Position numbers and translations under genes: made by a program
Notes under the pieces: generated by a model
Told to the model about the DNA's origin: nothing
Seen by the model: the letters and a program-made list of their open reading frames with translations, nothing else
Database searches by the model: none
In this document: piece after piece, positions 45,201-55,081 of the stretch
Numbering within the stretch: the stretch's first letter is position 1
How the letters are laid out: every line of letters starts with the position of its first letter
NCBI GenBank assembly: GCA_905178155.1
Contig: CAJINV010000003.1
Coordinates: 10,984,388-11,048,387 of the forward strand
Source: Amoebophrya sp. A120
Lineage: Eukaryota > Sar > Dinophyceae > Syndiniales > Amoebophryaceae
Length of the DNA: 64,000 bases
Reading direction: 5' to 3'

Positions 45201-46561
45201 CCGAGCGCACCTCCGTGCCGCTGTCCCGTTCGCTGCTCAGTGAGGGCGTATACCTTCGGGCAGTGCAAGGCTTGCGTGCCCAAATTAGTTGTGATGCTCA
45301 GCCGTCTGCTTGGCTGTGCAGCGGGCAAGTACACGGGCCGGCGCTGCGCAATTGCTTCGCCACACCAAGCAGAGACCGCCGACCGAGTTTTTTTTTTCGA
45401 GCTGGGAGCCCAGCAGACAATTTTACTCGGGCCCGATTTAGTCGCGCATTTGCAGGCGCCACACCGGGCGCCGGAAACAGAGAAAAACTGGAAATAGCTC
45501 GGGGCACTGAGTTAAATGAGAAAATTTTTTTCTCTGTGCGACGCATTTTCTCGGTTTCGCGCGACGCATTTTTTTCTCTGTGCGCTTTTGCTTGCCCAGT
45601 GAAAGCCACAAAAAAAATTTGGCGCTGCCGCGCAAACCAACAGGCACAACAACAGCGCGCATCGCTCAGGGCCCTGCTCCGGGCAGCCGCAGAGGCGGAC
45701 CCAGGCGTCGAAGCCTGGTAGCCATTTCCGGGGCCGTTGGCCGCGCACCCATTTGCCCGCGCGTGTGGGCTAGTAGGTAATGGGACCGGGCGAGAGAGGT
45801 GTTGTCGCAGGGTTTGGTGCGTCCTGTGTCTCCGGGGGCCCACGACTAACACCATACTGCGACGCCTTGGCACCTGGGAGAAGCGAGCGCGCACTGCCTT
45901 GGCCCCTTTATGAAAGAAAAGAGTTCTGGGTGGCCTTGGGGGCGGCAGTTTGGCACAGCAAAACACTTCTCAATAGCCGGGGGCGGAAAGTGTGTTGCCA
46001 TATTGTCGCCATCGCTTTTCATGGGAGCCCGCTTTTCGTTGCCGAAAAAAAATACTCACTTAATCAAGTTTACTCTTCTTGGGAATCTGGACCTCTTGAT
46101 TTGGCAACGGTGCACCAGCTGCGAAGGCCGTGAGGTTTTTCGCAGAGGAACCCGAAGAAGAAGGGTCCACAGGAGCAGCTCACTTGCAATTCCATGGTTC
46201 GCGAAGTTCATTACTGAAGATGCCGGATTGTGCAAATAAGAATAACCAATTACCACACGATGGCTCCTTCAGTAACTCAACTAGCGCAGCACAGCACATG
46301 GGCCACATCACGGCAAGTGTACCATCACCTGCACAGGAAGATAGTGGCAGCACCAGTCCGCAGACAACCTTGCCGTCGCCCCTTCAGCGCATGACAACGC
46401 GTCCCGGCCGTAAGCCCTCGGTCTACAACAACCGGAAACCACGGAAGTCCCTTAGTGCCTTTGCCGACCGCGTTACCCAACGGAACAAGCTGGTGGTGAA
46501 CACAGACCAGGAGCAGGAGCAGGAGCAGCAGCCGCAGTATAGTACGGCGCAGGAGCAGTGA
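36271..46561 (+). CDS. Giant formin-like protein (FH1-FH2)
   Basis: Six predicted exons, 36271-37539, 37911-41992, 42355-42804, 43594-43839, 44220-44843 and 46135-46561, sum to 2365 codons without a frame break. Residues 1 to about 1400 are Ser-, Thr-, Pro- and Glu-rich with coiled-coil patches (for example 38975-39090 and 39790-39900). A poly-proline FH1 region lies at 40340-40830 (KGPPPPPVQP and APPPPPLGPA). The FH2 domain runs from about 40830 to 42760: FINIPWAVI, a basic insert, LCFDVISISGYDERID, then LRKLFQLIQDLGNKLNAG (the GNxLN signature) and, across the introner join, GFRLTSLQKICEIK. It ends RETEQFFARYLQLGVFF. The polar tail is lineage-specific. Formins nucleate and elongate actin filaments. 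No GTPase-binding domain was recognised. Exons 4-6 rest on frame and splice phase; exons 1-3 are stronger. Confidence 0.8.
41993..42349. mobile_element. Introner element (357 bp) in the formin FH2 domain
   Basis: Flanked by the direct repeat CGGCT (41988-41992 and 42350-42354). Ends are imperfect inverted repeats: TATGCACATTGCAAAAGC at left; the right end in reverse begins TATTCTGTGCAAAAGTTG, and both continue to a shared CGTAGAA. Left in place it ends translation after 11 more codons; removed with one repeat copy it gives GGC TTC CGG CTC ACC, restoring the conserved GFRL of FH2. Confidence 0.8.
42805..43588. other. Non-canonical intron or insertion (784 bp) in formin
   Basis: Bounded by TGATCC direct repeats (42799-42804 and 43588-43593). 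Removing it with one repeat copy keeps the frame from the FH2 end (PPSKESD) into the downstream exon (PHQQGRKSLN). No GT-AG pair gives this join and the terminal inverted repeats are not convincing. Frame and direct repeat are seen; that it is an introner is inference. Confidence 0.45.
44844..46134 (+). other. 1291-bp intron created by an insertion with 35-bp direct repeats
   Basis: A perfect 35-bp sequence (starting ACGGTGCACCAGCTGCGAAG) occurs at 44816-44850 and again at 46107-46141. Both copies encode the same residues, and the frame continues past the second copy only. Within the repeat, AG|GT provides a canonical join: exon ends GTGAG at 44843 and resumes after GTGAG at 46134. Internal sequence (44950-46100) is GC-rich, with no supported gene and overlapping frames on both strands. 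Confidence 0.65.
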
Positions 46562-47640
46562 TACTAGGCTGTATTCTTTCTGTCGGAAAATTTTACGAGC
46601 TACTTCTGATTTTCATTTCTACTTGCGGTCTATCTTTATTATTTGCGAAAGAAACAAAATCAAATTCAAAAGGAACAACCACAAATCGAAATGCAAAAAC
46701 TGCATCCTCGTTGTCGACGATGCGCGACACTGCAATCTCGTCGACGTCGTCCATTAGCTCGAGTAGTATCACCCGTAGCTTGCTGGAACTTGCTGCGCAA
46801 ATTAATGGATATCAGAATACTCTTCCTCTTGATGAGGATTGATGTTTGTGCCTTTTTAATGTAAAAAAAGAATGTGACTGATTTCTAGCCTAGGCCAACG
46901 AAATAGGCGCAAGATAGCTGCAGAAACGAACGTTATTGAACAGCTCCATATAGTCCCACTGTAATGCTCAATTCCTCCAGCAGCGAGAACTGCCGCTGAT
47001 TGAGACATGCTGACGCGCGCTACGATGATGCGATTCTGATGAAGATGATACGTGCTCCTGTAAAATCATAATTCTCATTCTACTTAGTTGATTCTTTACC
47101 TACCTTTTTTGGAAGCATTGAAGTTATTATCATGTACGATGTCATATAGAACCGACACAGGAGTTTTATCCTCAGCATAAATCCATATTTCCATATCATG
47201 TAAATGTGAACGAAATTCTCCTCGTGATGAAATATTGCAAGGAAAAAGAGATGAACGCGGTTAGTTTCTTATCGAGTCACGGATTGTTTCGTGGTCTTTC
47301 TTTGGTGTTTTTCCGTAGTGTGCATTGTTGAAAGACAAAAATATTTATGTCGTCTGGTTGGGTGACAATGAGACGAATTAGTTGATTCTTCCATCATGAG
47401 TCAGCAGTAATTTTTTGAGGGCAGCAGGGAGGTATGTCGTACCAACCTACACGCCATTCCGAGCGAAGATAATTTTTTATCCGTGCGCTACTTTCATTGC
47501 AGCAGAATTTTTTCTTGCATTGCCAGACGAGCGAGGAGAGCCTGTTGCACCTGCGGCTGCGCAGGTCGCTCTCCACTCCCCCGATTTTTTCCAAGAGTTG
47601 CGTCTGGAAAGCGAACCCAGTTACATACAGAATCGGCAAC
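46562..47640. other. Intergenic, 1.1 kb, no gene seen
   Basis: AT-rich, with short unsupported frames only. The open frame that reaches the next gene begins upstream of its ATG, at about 47497, without an earlier start codon. Confidence 0.45.
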
Positions 47641-49059
47641 ATGGTAGGGCAGCAACTTCCGGCCGACGGTGACGAGGTCGCGAAAACGGCCGTCACCGGG
47701 CTCGCGGGCGACGCCGCAGGAGCTCAAAACAAGAAGAACAACTCGTGTTCATTCCGCGACATTTTGCAGGATTATTCCGCTGACGTTGACGCGATTTCGG
47801 CAGAAAGCGGGCTCGACGACCTACACGATCGCACTGTTGAAATGGCCGGCTCGGCGCAGTCATTACCCACGATGGGTGCAGCATATCCTCAGCAACAGCC
47901 GCAGCACCCCTCCGCGGGCCAACTAATTCCCCCGGTAGACCGCACAACGTCGCTCTTGCAGCGCGAGGGCGAGACCACGAGACAAGGAGCACAGAACATG
48001 GGTGTAATCACGCAGAGGGGTCTTGATGCGGTTGCTCTCGCACAAAACCAGCAACACGAGTTGGGTCCCCACGTGGGCAGGCCGCGCGGTGGAGCTGGTG
48101 ACGCAGCACCAGCATCTTCTGGCGCATATCTTTATCCTGCCACGGTGGATGTCGCGCTTGCAGATCAACACAGGACTGCAGCAGGAGAGGACAACTTACA
48201 TCAAATGAACAACATCGGTGAGCTGCAAGATCACGACGAGATTATACTATTGAATATGGAGCAGGAGTTCGTGAAGCCCGAGAATGTCACCTGGAGGACG
48301 CTGTGCGAGCAGGAGCTGCGAAAGAAGAAGATGTTGGAGCAGAGCATCCGTCTTCTGGAAGACCAGGCACTACGGGGACGAGACCTCGGCGCTAGGAAGA
48401 CGGAGCTGCGACTCCAGCTCGAGGACGCAAAACAGCGGCAAAGTCTCCTATAAGATTGCACAACTCCCCGGCGTGGAGGTCACTCTCACTTGGACAGGAA
48501 GAAGTGCACCAATAGTTACACTTACAGAAGCAATAGCACATAAAATCAAAATGTTGCTTGTGCATGAGCATGGCAAATTCGTACGCTGAGAACCAACTGA
48601 ACAAGTGCTGCTCGGACCACGACCTCCGGCACCTGTCACGCAAGCAGTGGCAACAGGATCCGATCGACTTCTGGGTGTTTTGGTTTTGCGTCATAAATGA
48701 GGGAGAGTGGGGCGCACGCGTCGAGTTGTACGCTCGCATACCGCATCGTGGGCGACTACGAGGAACAGCTGGAAAATGCGCGCGAGCGCCTCGAGAAGCG
48801 GAAAAAAGAGGTCGACACGGAGAAAATTCTCGCGCTCGAGGACGAAGAACAGGTGCGGGCGGAGTTCGAACGCGCGCGCGAGTGGCGGCAGATTTTGAAG
48901 CGGCGACGAGCGGAGGCGACGCAGGAGGAGATGGCGCAGCAAATGGTACGCATGCGTCGAGAAATTGCGCAGCGCGAGTCGGAAATCGAAACCTACAAAC
49001 AGAAGGTGTTGAACGACATGGTATCGCTTCAAAGCGAGATTGACGTGCTGAAAGCATAG
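47641..49059 (+). CDS. Coiled-coil protein, unrecognised
   Basis: Exon 1 from the ATG at 47641 to about 48448 and exon 2 from about 48741 to 49059, about 375 residues. The first 190 residues are polar and Gln/Ala/Gly-rich with little predicted structure. From about 48250 (NMEQEFVKPENVTWRTLCEQ) through the exon join to the end the sequence is a long charged coiled coil (EEQLENARERLEKRKKEVDT, then QMVRMRREIAQRESEIETYK). The architecture suggests a cytoskeletal or basal-body scaffold, but this is a guess from composition. The exon join must remove a multiple of three bases (about 291) and coincides with an introner-like element. Confidence 0.65.
48449..48740. mobile_element. Introner-like element in the coiled-coil gene
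   Basis: Left end TATAAGATTGCACAACTC and the right end in reverse (TATGCGAGCGTACAACTCG) form inverted repeats with mismatches. The right end reads GAGTTGTACGCTCGCATA. A clean 5-bp direct repeat was not found. Removing about 291 bp keeps the reading frame, whereas the element itself contains stops. Confidence 0.55.
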
Positions 49060-49744
49060 AATTTCTTTCACGTAATTCTTGTTGCTGCAACTCGTTCATG
49101 ATAGGTCGTGCTTTGCTTCTTCACCACCTAGAGGTCGGATTGCTTTCCTGTGCCAACGCCGGCGAGGGGCATAAGGATGGGAATTCGTAGCATTCCAGGC
49201 ATAAGAAATTGCAACTACAACCGAATGATAAATGTAATTATATGGGAAACTCTTTGCAAGTTGTTCGACACCGGAGTCGTGATGGCAAAATTGCGTTGAG
49301 CAATGCTCAAATACCTTGCTACCGTCGAGCCGCCCACTGTACTGGGCTCGCAATTGCTGTCCCTGTCGCGGCAACGATACGGCAGAAATAAAATGCATAT
49401 CTTCTGTGTCGTGTTCTGCTTCTGCCGCTCGTTCTTCGTTTAATGGTCCATCTGCAACATCCCGTGATGCCCACTGAACTGGCACTCTTCACTTGAGACT
49501 TGCCGATGAACTCACTTAAGTTCCGGCTAACATTCTGATGAATTTCTTCTTTCTTGCAGTCGAGGATGCTGCAGAGCGAATCGCCAGAGTTCTTTCCATG
49601 CTGAGTCCCCGATATCGTTCTCTAGACACGGCACGACTATTCGGAAATAGGTCTTGTTTTTTGTTGTAGAGAAGACAAAAAGTAACCGTGTGGTCGCCAG
49701 AAAGATCTTCGAAACGTAAGCGCCGGCGTCGAACACGGGGCATC
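49060..49744. other. Intergenic, with one exon-like stretch
   Basis: 49560-49650 follows a good acceptor (TTCTTGCAG) and encodes a helical-looking stretch (EDAAERIARVLSMLSPRY) in the same frame as the next gene. It is separated from it by a single in-frame TAG at 49667. A 21-bp GT-AG excision would remove the stop but would be exceptionally short. It may be an upstream exon whose true donor I could not place. Confidence 0.3.
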
Positions 49745-50002
49745 ATGTCAGGCGAATTGCTTAACTTCATTCGTGAGGCACGGCACCGCCAGGCCCTGGA
49801 CAACCCGGAAGTGATGATCCTGCGACCTCGCCGAAAGTACACAGCTGCGGAACAAGTCTCTGGACCGGGCAATCAGTTTGTAGGCTCTTCGCCTGTTGTA
49901 TCTGATATCGAGGCTCCCTGGTCGCCGACAAGTCAAGTTATCAAGCGAGAGCGCCGTGTGGTGTCTTGCCGTGTCTACAAGAAAGGACCGGAGTCAATTT
50001 AG
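49745..50002 (+). CDS. Small basic protein, unrecognised
   Basis: 85 residues from the ATG at 49745: an amphipathic helical start (SGELLNFIREARHRQALDN), then a basic patch (LRPRRK) and a polar tail with another basic run (IKRERR). The frame is open upstream to the in-frame TAG at 49667 and is strongly Arg/Lys-rich just before the ATG, so the start could be further 5' or spliced. No family recognised. Confidence 0.4.
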   Translation: MSGELLNFIREARHRQALDNPEVMILRPRRKYTAAEQVSGPGNQFVGSSPVVSDIEAPWSPTSQVIKRERRVVSCRVYKKGPESI

Positions 50003-50387
50003 TTTCCGTCTGATCAACACAGCTTCGATTCACTATTGCTATTGAAGAAAGAACGACAACGAATGTTGATGTTGAATAAAGTAGTGCCCTCACGGTCACG
50101 TTACAACCTTTACATACCGTGTGCAGCTTTTGACTTGTTATGCACTGACACGTGATCATGCATGTTTTACTCGCAGTCGCACTGCAACCGCAGCTGCATC
50201 ATACAAATGAATCAATTGAAAGCGCCGCCAGACTTATGATTGGTGCTTTCAATATATAAGTCGCGATGAAAGGCTCACGAAGAGCAAATAACGTGCGTGA
50301 GCATCATGGCACTGAAGCGAGGGAGATGAGAACTCACTGAAAACTGAAAGGCAAAATAATAAACCGGGCCGGTTTGGCAACCTCTAG
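50003..50387. other. Intergenic, no gene seen
   Basis: About 390 bp of AT-rich sequence upstream of the transporter's first open frame. No motif stands out. Confidence 0.45.
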
Positions 50388-53300
50388 GAAACTAAATTCA
50401 GCCGAAGTAGATGCGGAAGCACCCGGAATCAGGAACTCCCCGGATCGCACCTTCACCGGCGAACGGTGTCCATCGACAGCCTCGGGTCGGTCTTGGTGGA
50501 GCTCCAGAGCAATACACCGCTCTCGGCGCCGGCGGGAAAGGCGAAACTAACGCCCGTAAAGTTTACTAACTCTAGTACGAGTGGGAATGGAGAGGGCCAG
50601 GACGCAGCCAGTAACGCCGTGGTCGCGGCGCCGCGCGAAGATGAGGAAGAGTATTCCCTGGAAATGATTAACCCAACCCCATCTTCCAACTTGCCACGCA
50701 AGACATGGAGTAGCAAAGTCGGCTTCTGTCATGCAAAAAGTGGATGGGGATCATCGTGGTTAATTTTCAGGGAATAAAGAGATGCCCCGGCCCCCAAAGG
50801 TCCGGCCGGAGGAGACCAAGCTGAACGAGCTCGAAGCGACGTCGATCTGCGGGAATGACATCACAGCCAGCTGCTTTTACGTCGTGGGGCAGCTGTGCAA
50901 GGACAGTGGCGTGTACGCGCCACTGTGCACGGTTTTCGCCGCAACTGTGCTGTTTTGCTATCGAAAGGTGTACACCGAGGTGGTGTGCGCCTTGCCCCTG
51001 AATGGGGGACTCTACAACGTGATGCTGAACAGCGGATTCTCCAAACGAAGCGCGGCCGCGACCGCGTGTCTGACCATCTTGTCCTACACGGCGACTAGTG
51101 TGGTGTCCGCGGTCAGCGCGATGCACTACTCCGGCGTCGCCGACGAGGACTGGCAGCTCGCGGGGTCGCTCCTCATCCTGGTGACGTTCGCGCTGCTGCT
51201 GCTCAGCGGCATGAAGGAGTCCGCCCGCGTGGCCAGCGTCCTGTTTGTGTTCCACTTGGTCACCATGACCCTGCTCCTGACCGCCTGCGTGGTAACGACG
51301 GTGCAGCGGTGGGAGATGTTTTTTTCCCGGGACATCGGCCACATGATCGCGAAAACCGCCATTAAGACGGACAGGAAATCTCTTTTCCCCATCTGGTCCT
51401 CCACGACCACGCAAACGGGAAGTAGAAGCGACGATGGCAATTACACGGGTGCTGGGACGGCCAGCACCAGCCGTCAACTTCTAGGCACCAGTCCGCCTTT
51501 ACTGTTGGACAATCGAGGACGCTCCCCTCCTGTAACTTCTTCCAGTGGCGCACTCGCACTGCAGTTGCAGCAGCAAAGTTTGTTTGCAAGCAACGCCGTA
51601 GCGTTTGCGGACTCGGATCCGCACCTGTCGCGCGTTGGCGACGAAGACCACGGCAAGAAGACGCACATTCCGCACACGCACAAGATCTTCCACAAGAATT
51701 TGGTCTGGTCGGGCCAGCGCCCGCCTTTTGAGAGTGTTTTTTACGGATTTTCCACGGCCATGCTGGGGGTGTCAGGCTTCGAGAGCAGCGCTAACTTTGT
51801 GGAGAATCAGGAGCCGGGGGTGTTTCCAAAAACCTTGCGGAACATGTGGGCTTCCGTGTCGGTGTTGAACGTGGCGTGCTCCTATCCAGGAAAAAATACC
51901 CATCCCCATCCAATTTGTCATGCACAACATGCATAAGTCCGCCATTTGTCACGCAAAAAATGGATGGGGATGGGTGTTTTTTCCTGGATAGCTCCTTCTT
52001 CGTCCTGTGCCTCGTGCCACTCGACGAGCTGGCGGAAGGCCGGTCGGACGACGCACTGGCTTTTCTGGCTGAGGAAGTCACCACCGATTTACTGGGCGGC
52101 CCCTGGTTCCTGCAGTGGATCCGGGTCGACGCTTTTCTAGTGTTGGCCGCCAGCGTGCTTACCTCGTTCGTCGGTGTCACGGGCCTGCTAAACCGTATGG
52201 CGTTGGACCGCTGTCTCCCGGAATTTTTCACCGACACGCGTCCGTTCTGGTCTGAGGTCTTTGCTAGCTGCTTTTGCTGTGGCTGGTTTCGGTCCACAGG
52301 AGCTTCAAGAAATTCTGACACAGACGTGGACGACGTCGGTCCTCCTCATGCCGCAACAGCAATGGCTTCGTCCCGGGAGGACGAAGCTCAAGCTGCTGCA
52401 ACCTCCGGTCAACTAGGTGGCGCAGGGGCGGCGGGACTACCTCCACCTCTAGAAAGCACTCGCACCAGTGGCCGATCCACCAGCCTTTTGATTGAAGATC
52501 ATCCGGCCACAGAACAAGATGGCGCAAACTTCTACCCACGACAGCACGCTATTGGCCCAGCTGCGGAAAGTACAACTGGAAATCCAGGTACAGCAGCTGC
52601 AGTCAACACGATGAGCAAGAAGCGTCGCAAGAAAACCGAGGAGGCCCCTCCCTGGGCGTGCGTCGTGTTTTTCCTGGTTGTGTGTCTCACACTGTGCGTG
52701 GCGCTGCGGGGCGACATCGGACTTTTGGCCAACATGTATAGCATGAGCTTTTTGCTCGTCATGTCGATGTTCGGGGTCGGCGGGGTGGTTATGAAATACG
52801 CGCGCCCCTCCCTCCCCCGCCCGGCGCGTTACCCGGCGCATTGGTTTGTTTCTGCCACCCTCTTCACGCTCGTTGCCTTCCTGGGCGCGCTGGTAAGAAA
52901 CGCAGAGGTTTTCGCCGATTTTGTTGTCTTCTTCGTTTTCGCCGTCAGCTTCGTCATGGTCACGTACTATCGCGTCCTTCTTCTCTCGGTTTTCCTGTCT
53001 TTCCTCGATAGGTTCTCTAGCACGATGATATACCGTGCCTTTGCGAGGCTTTCCTCGTGGTGTCTCGGGTTGAATCAAGGAGAAGCTACCACTTCTCCTC
53101 CTGCCGGCGGTACAGGAGCGTGGATGAGCCGAGAAGAAAAAACGTCACTCGGAAGGAGCCCGCATCAAGGCCCTTCAGCGAAAAATGACGTCGCTATGAA
53201 ATCCACGCCGATGCTCGCTGCTGCCGTGCACAACCAGGGACGAGGGGAAAAACCTGACGGAGGAGGTGCGGATAGTCACATTGTCAAGATGAACGGGGCC

Positions 53301-53948
53301 CTCGTGACTAGTCCTGGCTCGTCGGCGGAAGGCGGCGCTGACGCGACTACCTCAAACGCGGTGCATTCGCGGAGATCCTCCCATTCCTCAACCAGCCAAA
53401 CGGCCAGGCCCCGGTGGTCCGCTTTCGTTCTTGACGAGTTGCGCCGCATTCGCCAGCAGGGAGTCGTTTTTTTCAGCAAAAACGCCGACATCGCGCAGCT
53501 AAACCAGGTGTTGCAGTACATCTTCCAGAACGAAGACACAAAACGGGTGCAGATTGTGCACTGCACAGAATCGGGCCAGCTTCCGCCCCACCTGGCGGAG
53601 TATGTGGCGCTGCTCAATTGCATCTATCCAGACGCGAAGATCGACCTTTGCATCGTGAATTACCCTTTCACACCGGCGGTGATCCCGTACTTGGAAAAAA
53701 AACTCGCGATTCCCGCAAACTGTATGTTCATTACGTGCCCAACCGCCAACTTCAAGCACCGTTTGGCCACTTATGAAAGTCGAAAAATGATCGAAACCAC
53801 CTCTCCCTCCGAAGAAGATTGGGTGGCGGTTATTCCAGAAAGCAGATCTGCTCCTGCGACTGTGAGGACAGACGACAAAAGCCCAACTAACAAGATCAAG
53901 ATCCAGCTTTTGGTGTATGCAGAACCTTGTTCAGCCGAACAGCTCTAG
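50388..53948 (+). CDS. APC-superfamily transporter with C-terminal cytosolic domain
   Basis: Segments 50388-50651, 50782-51882 and 51996-53948 join in frame after removal of two introners; the true start is uncertain because no ATG precedes 50651 in this frame, although ATG 50782 is in frame and usable if the first segment is untranslated. After a short charged N-terminus come about twelve hydrophobic spans. An amino-acid permease-like start is visible (NELEATSICGNDITASCFYV, then EVVCALPLNGGLYNVML), with a later GVSGFESSANFVENQEPGVF resembling the sixth-span and following loop of APC carriers. The transporter half ends near 53040. After a Ser-rich linker, 53430-53800 forms a soluble alpha/beta domain (GVVFFSKNADIAQLNQVLQY, KRVQIVHCTESGQLPP) reminiscent of universal-stress-like tails on some APC carriers. 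Likely substrate is an amino acid or cation; specificity cannot be read from sequence. Confidence 0.8.
50652..50776. mobile_element. Introner element (125 bp), first in the transporter gene
   Basis: Flanked by AAGAG (50647-50651 and 50777-50781). Left end TATTCCCTGGAAATGATTAA; right end, read in reverse, begins TATTCCCTGAAAATTAACCA. The interior includes the family words CATCCCCATCCA-like and TGTCATGCAAAAA. Excision leaves GAG|ATG in frame. Sliding the cut inside AAGAG offers GT-GA or TA-AG but no GT-AG. Confidence 0.75.
51883..51990. mobile_element. Introner element (108 bp), second in the transporter gene
   Basis: The clearest copy. Flanked by GCTCC (51878-51882 and 51991-51995). Ends TATCCAGGAAAAAATACCCA and TGGGTGTTTTTTCCTGGATA are near-perfect inverted repeats continuing through CATCCCCATCCA and joined by a short centre containing TTTGTCATGCA. 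It breaks the frame inside a membrane span; exact removal with one GCTCC copy gives GCG TGC TCC TTC TTC and restores an unbroken hydrophobic segment (ACSFFVLCLVPLD). No cut position gives GT at the 5' end. Confidence 0.92.
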
Positions 53949-55081
53949 TGTAGTTTGGGCTTCCAGGAGCACGAGCAGGACTTGATGATATAGTGCGGAA
54001 TCTTGGTGGTCAAACACCGCTGATGGTTTGGCGCTCATATTATGATTTCTGAGATCTTGCCCGAGAAAAAATAATGGAGAGTGGGGGGTTGGTTCTGAGC
54101 TTTTCCACTTCCATATAGTTTTAGGCGGCGTGCGAGTTATTCTTAACGACCACGCCGACGACTACGATCTCGGGAATGCGCAGCAGTTTTTCCCTGCATT
54201 TGGCGGAAGTGGATCAGTTTTCTCGTCCTGTTCATCTCCAGCACAGCCATCAGGGGGGAGCGCAAGTAAGACCGGTGGACCAAAATACCAAGTAGTGCAA
54301 GATGATGAAGAACGGGGGCCCTAATTTTGTCCTCAGGTCATGATGTGCCAGATCTTATACCTCTTGGCGAGGAAAAATTCGCGTAGCTGCAGCCAGTGCT
54401 CCTATTTTTGATGATGAAGATGACTCTTTTATTATTTATTAGTATTGCAAATGCATGGCTTGAGGAACAACAAATCAAAGACCAAGACGCCAGGAGACTA
54501 AAAAAGTCTCGAGAGAAGTTCGTATCATATGCTGCACGCAGAAGCAAGTCGCAATATCAGAACGTTTAGGGTTACGTCAACGTCGCCAGCAATCAAAGGA
54601 GCAGCAGCTCAACATCTGATGTGTTCCGCTTTAACGGGCAAAAATGAATTGCGTTTGCCTTTTCCTCGTGCTGTTGAATCGAAATGTTTTTGCTAGAGCA
54701 GGAAGCAAATCGAAGGCACTACTAGGATCATGAGATCTCTTCACCGATGGCGTGCAGCGCTCCTTGACGTACGCGATCGCTTTTCTTTTTTTGAAATCAG
54801 TCTGTCTAGCTCATGATCCGAGGTTTGTGGTGCTGATATGAGGAGGACACATCAAGACGCATTGTATATAAATGGCTTGATAGTTCTCTTGTTGATTGTG
54901 GGTCCTGAAGATTGTCTTTTTTAGATCCACCCTAAAAACCCTCTGATATTGTTATGGTACATGATCGTGCCGGTCAGAGCTTTTCTTGTTCTTTCTTAGC
55001 CCGTATTTCTACATTTGTAAGATTTTGTGTCTTTTTCTTGATCTTGTTCTTCACTGACATAAAAAAACTCAGCGGACCTTC
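53949..55081. other. Intergenic, one short exon-like frame
   Basis: 54126-54324 is an open frame following TTTTAG (GVRVILNDHADDYDLGNAQQ near its start, then Ser/Gly-rich, ending in TAA). It could be a terminal exon of the transporter by alternative splicing, but no phase-compatible donor was found. The rest has no gene signal. Confidence 0.35.

Noticed and set aside
45191-45966. Overlapping plus and minus frames in the formin insertion
   Set aside because: GC-rich sequence open in several frames at once, with no motif and no start context; not supported as a gene.
49651-49671. A 21-bp GT-AG intron in the small basic protein gene
   Set aside because: It would remove an in-frame TAG and keep frame, but it is far shorter than typical introns and rests on one acceptor guess.
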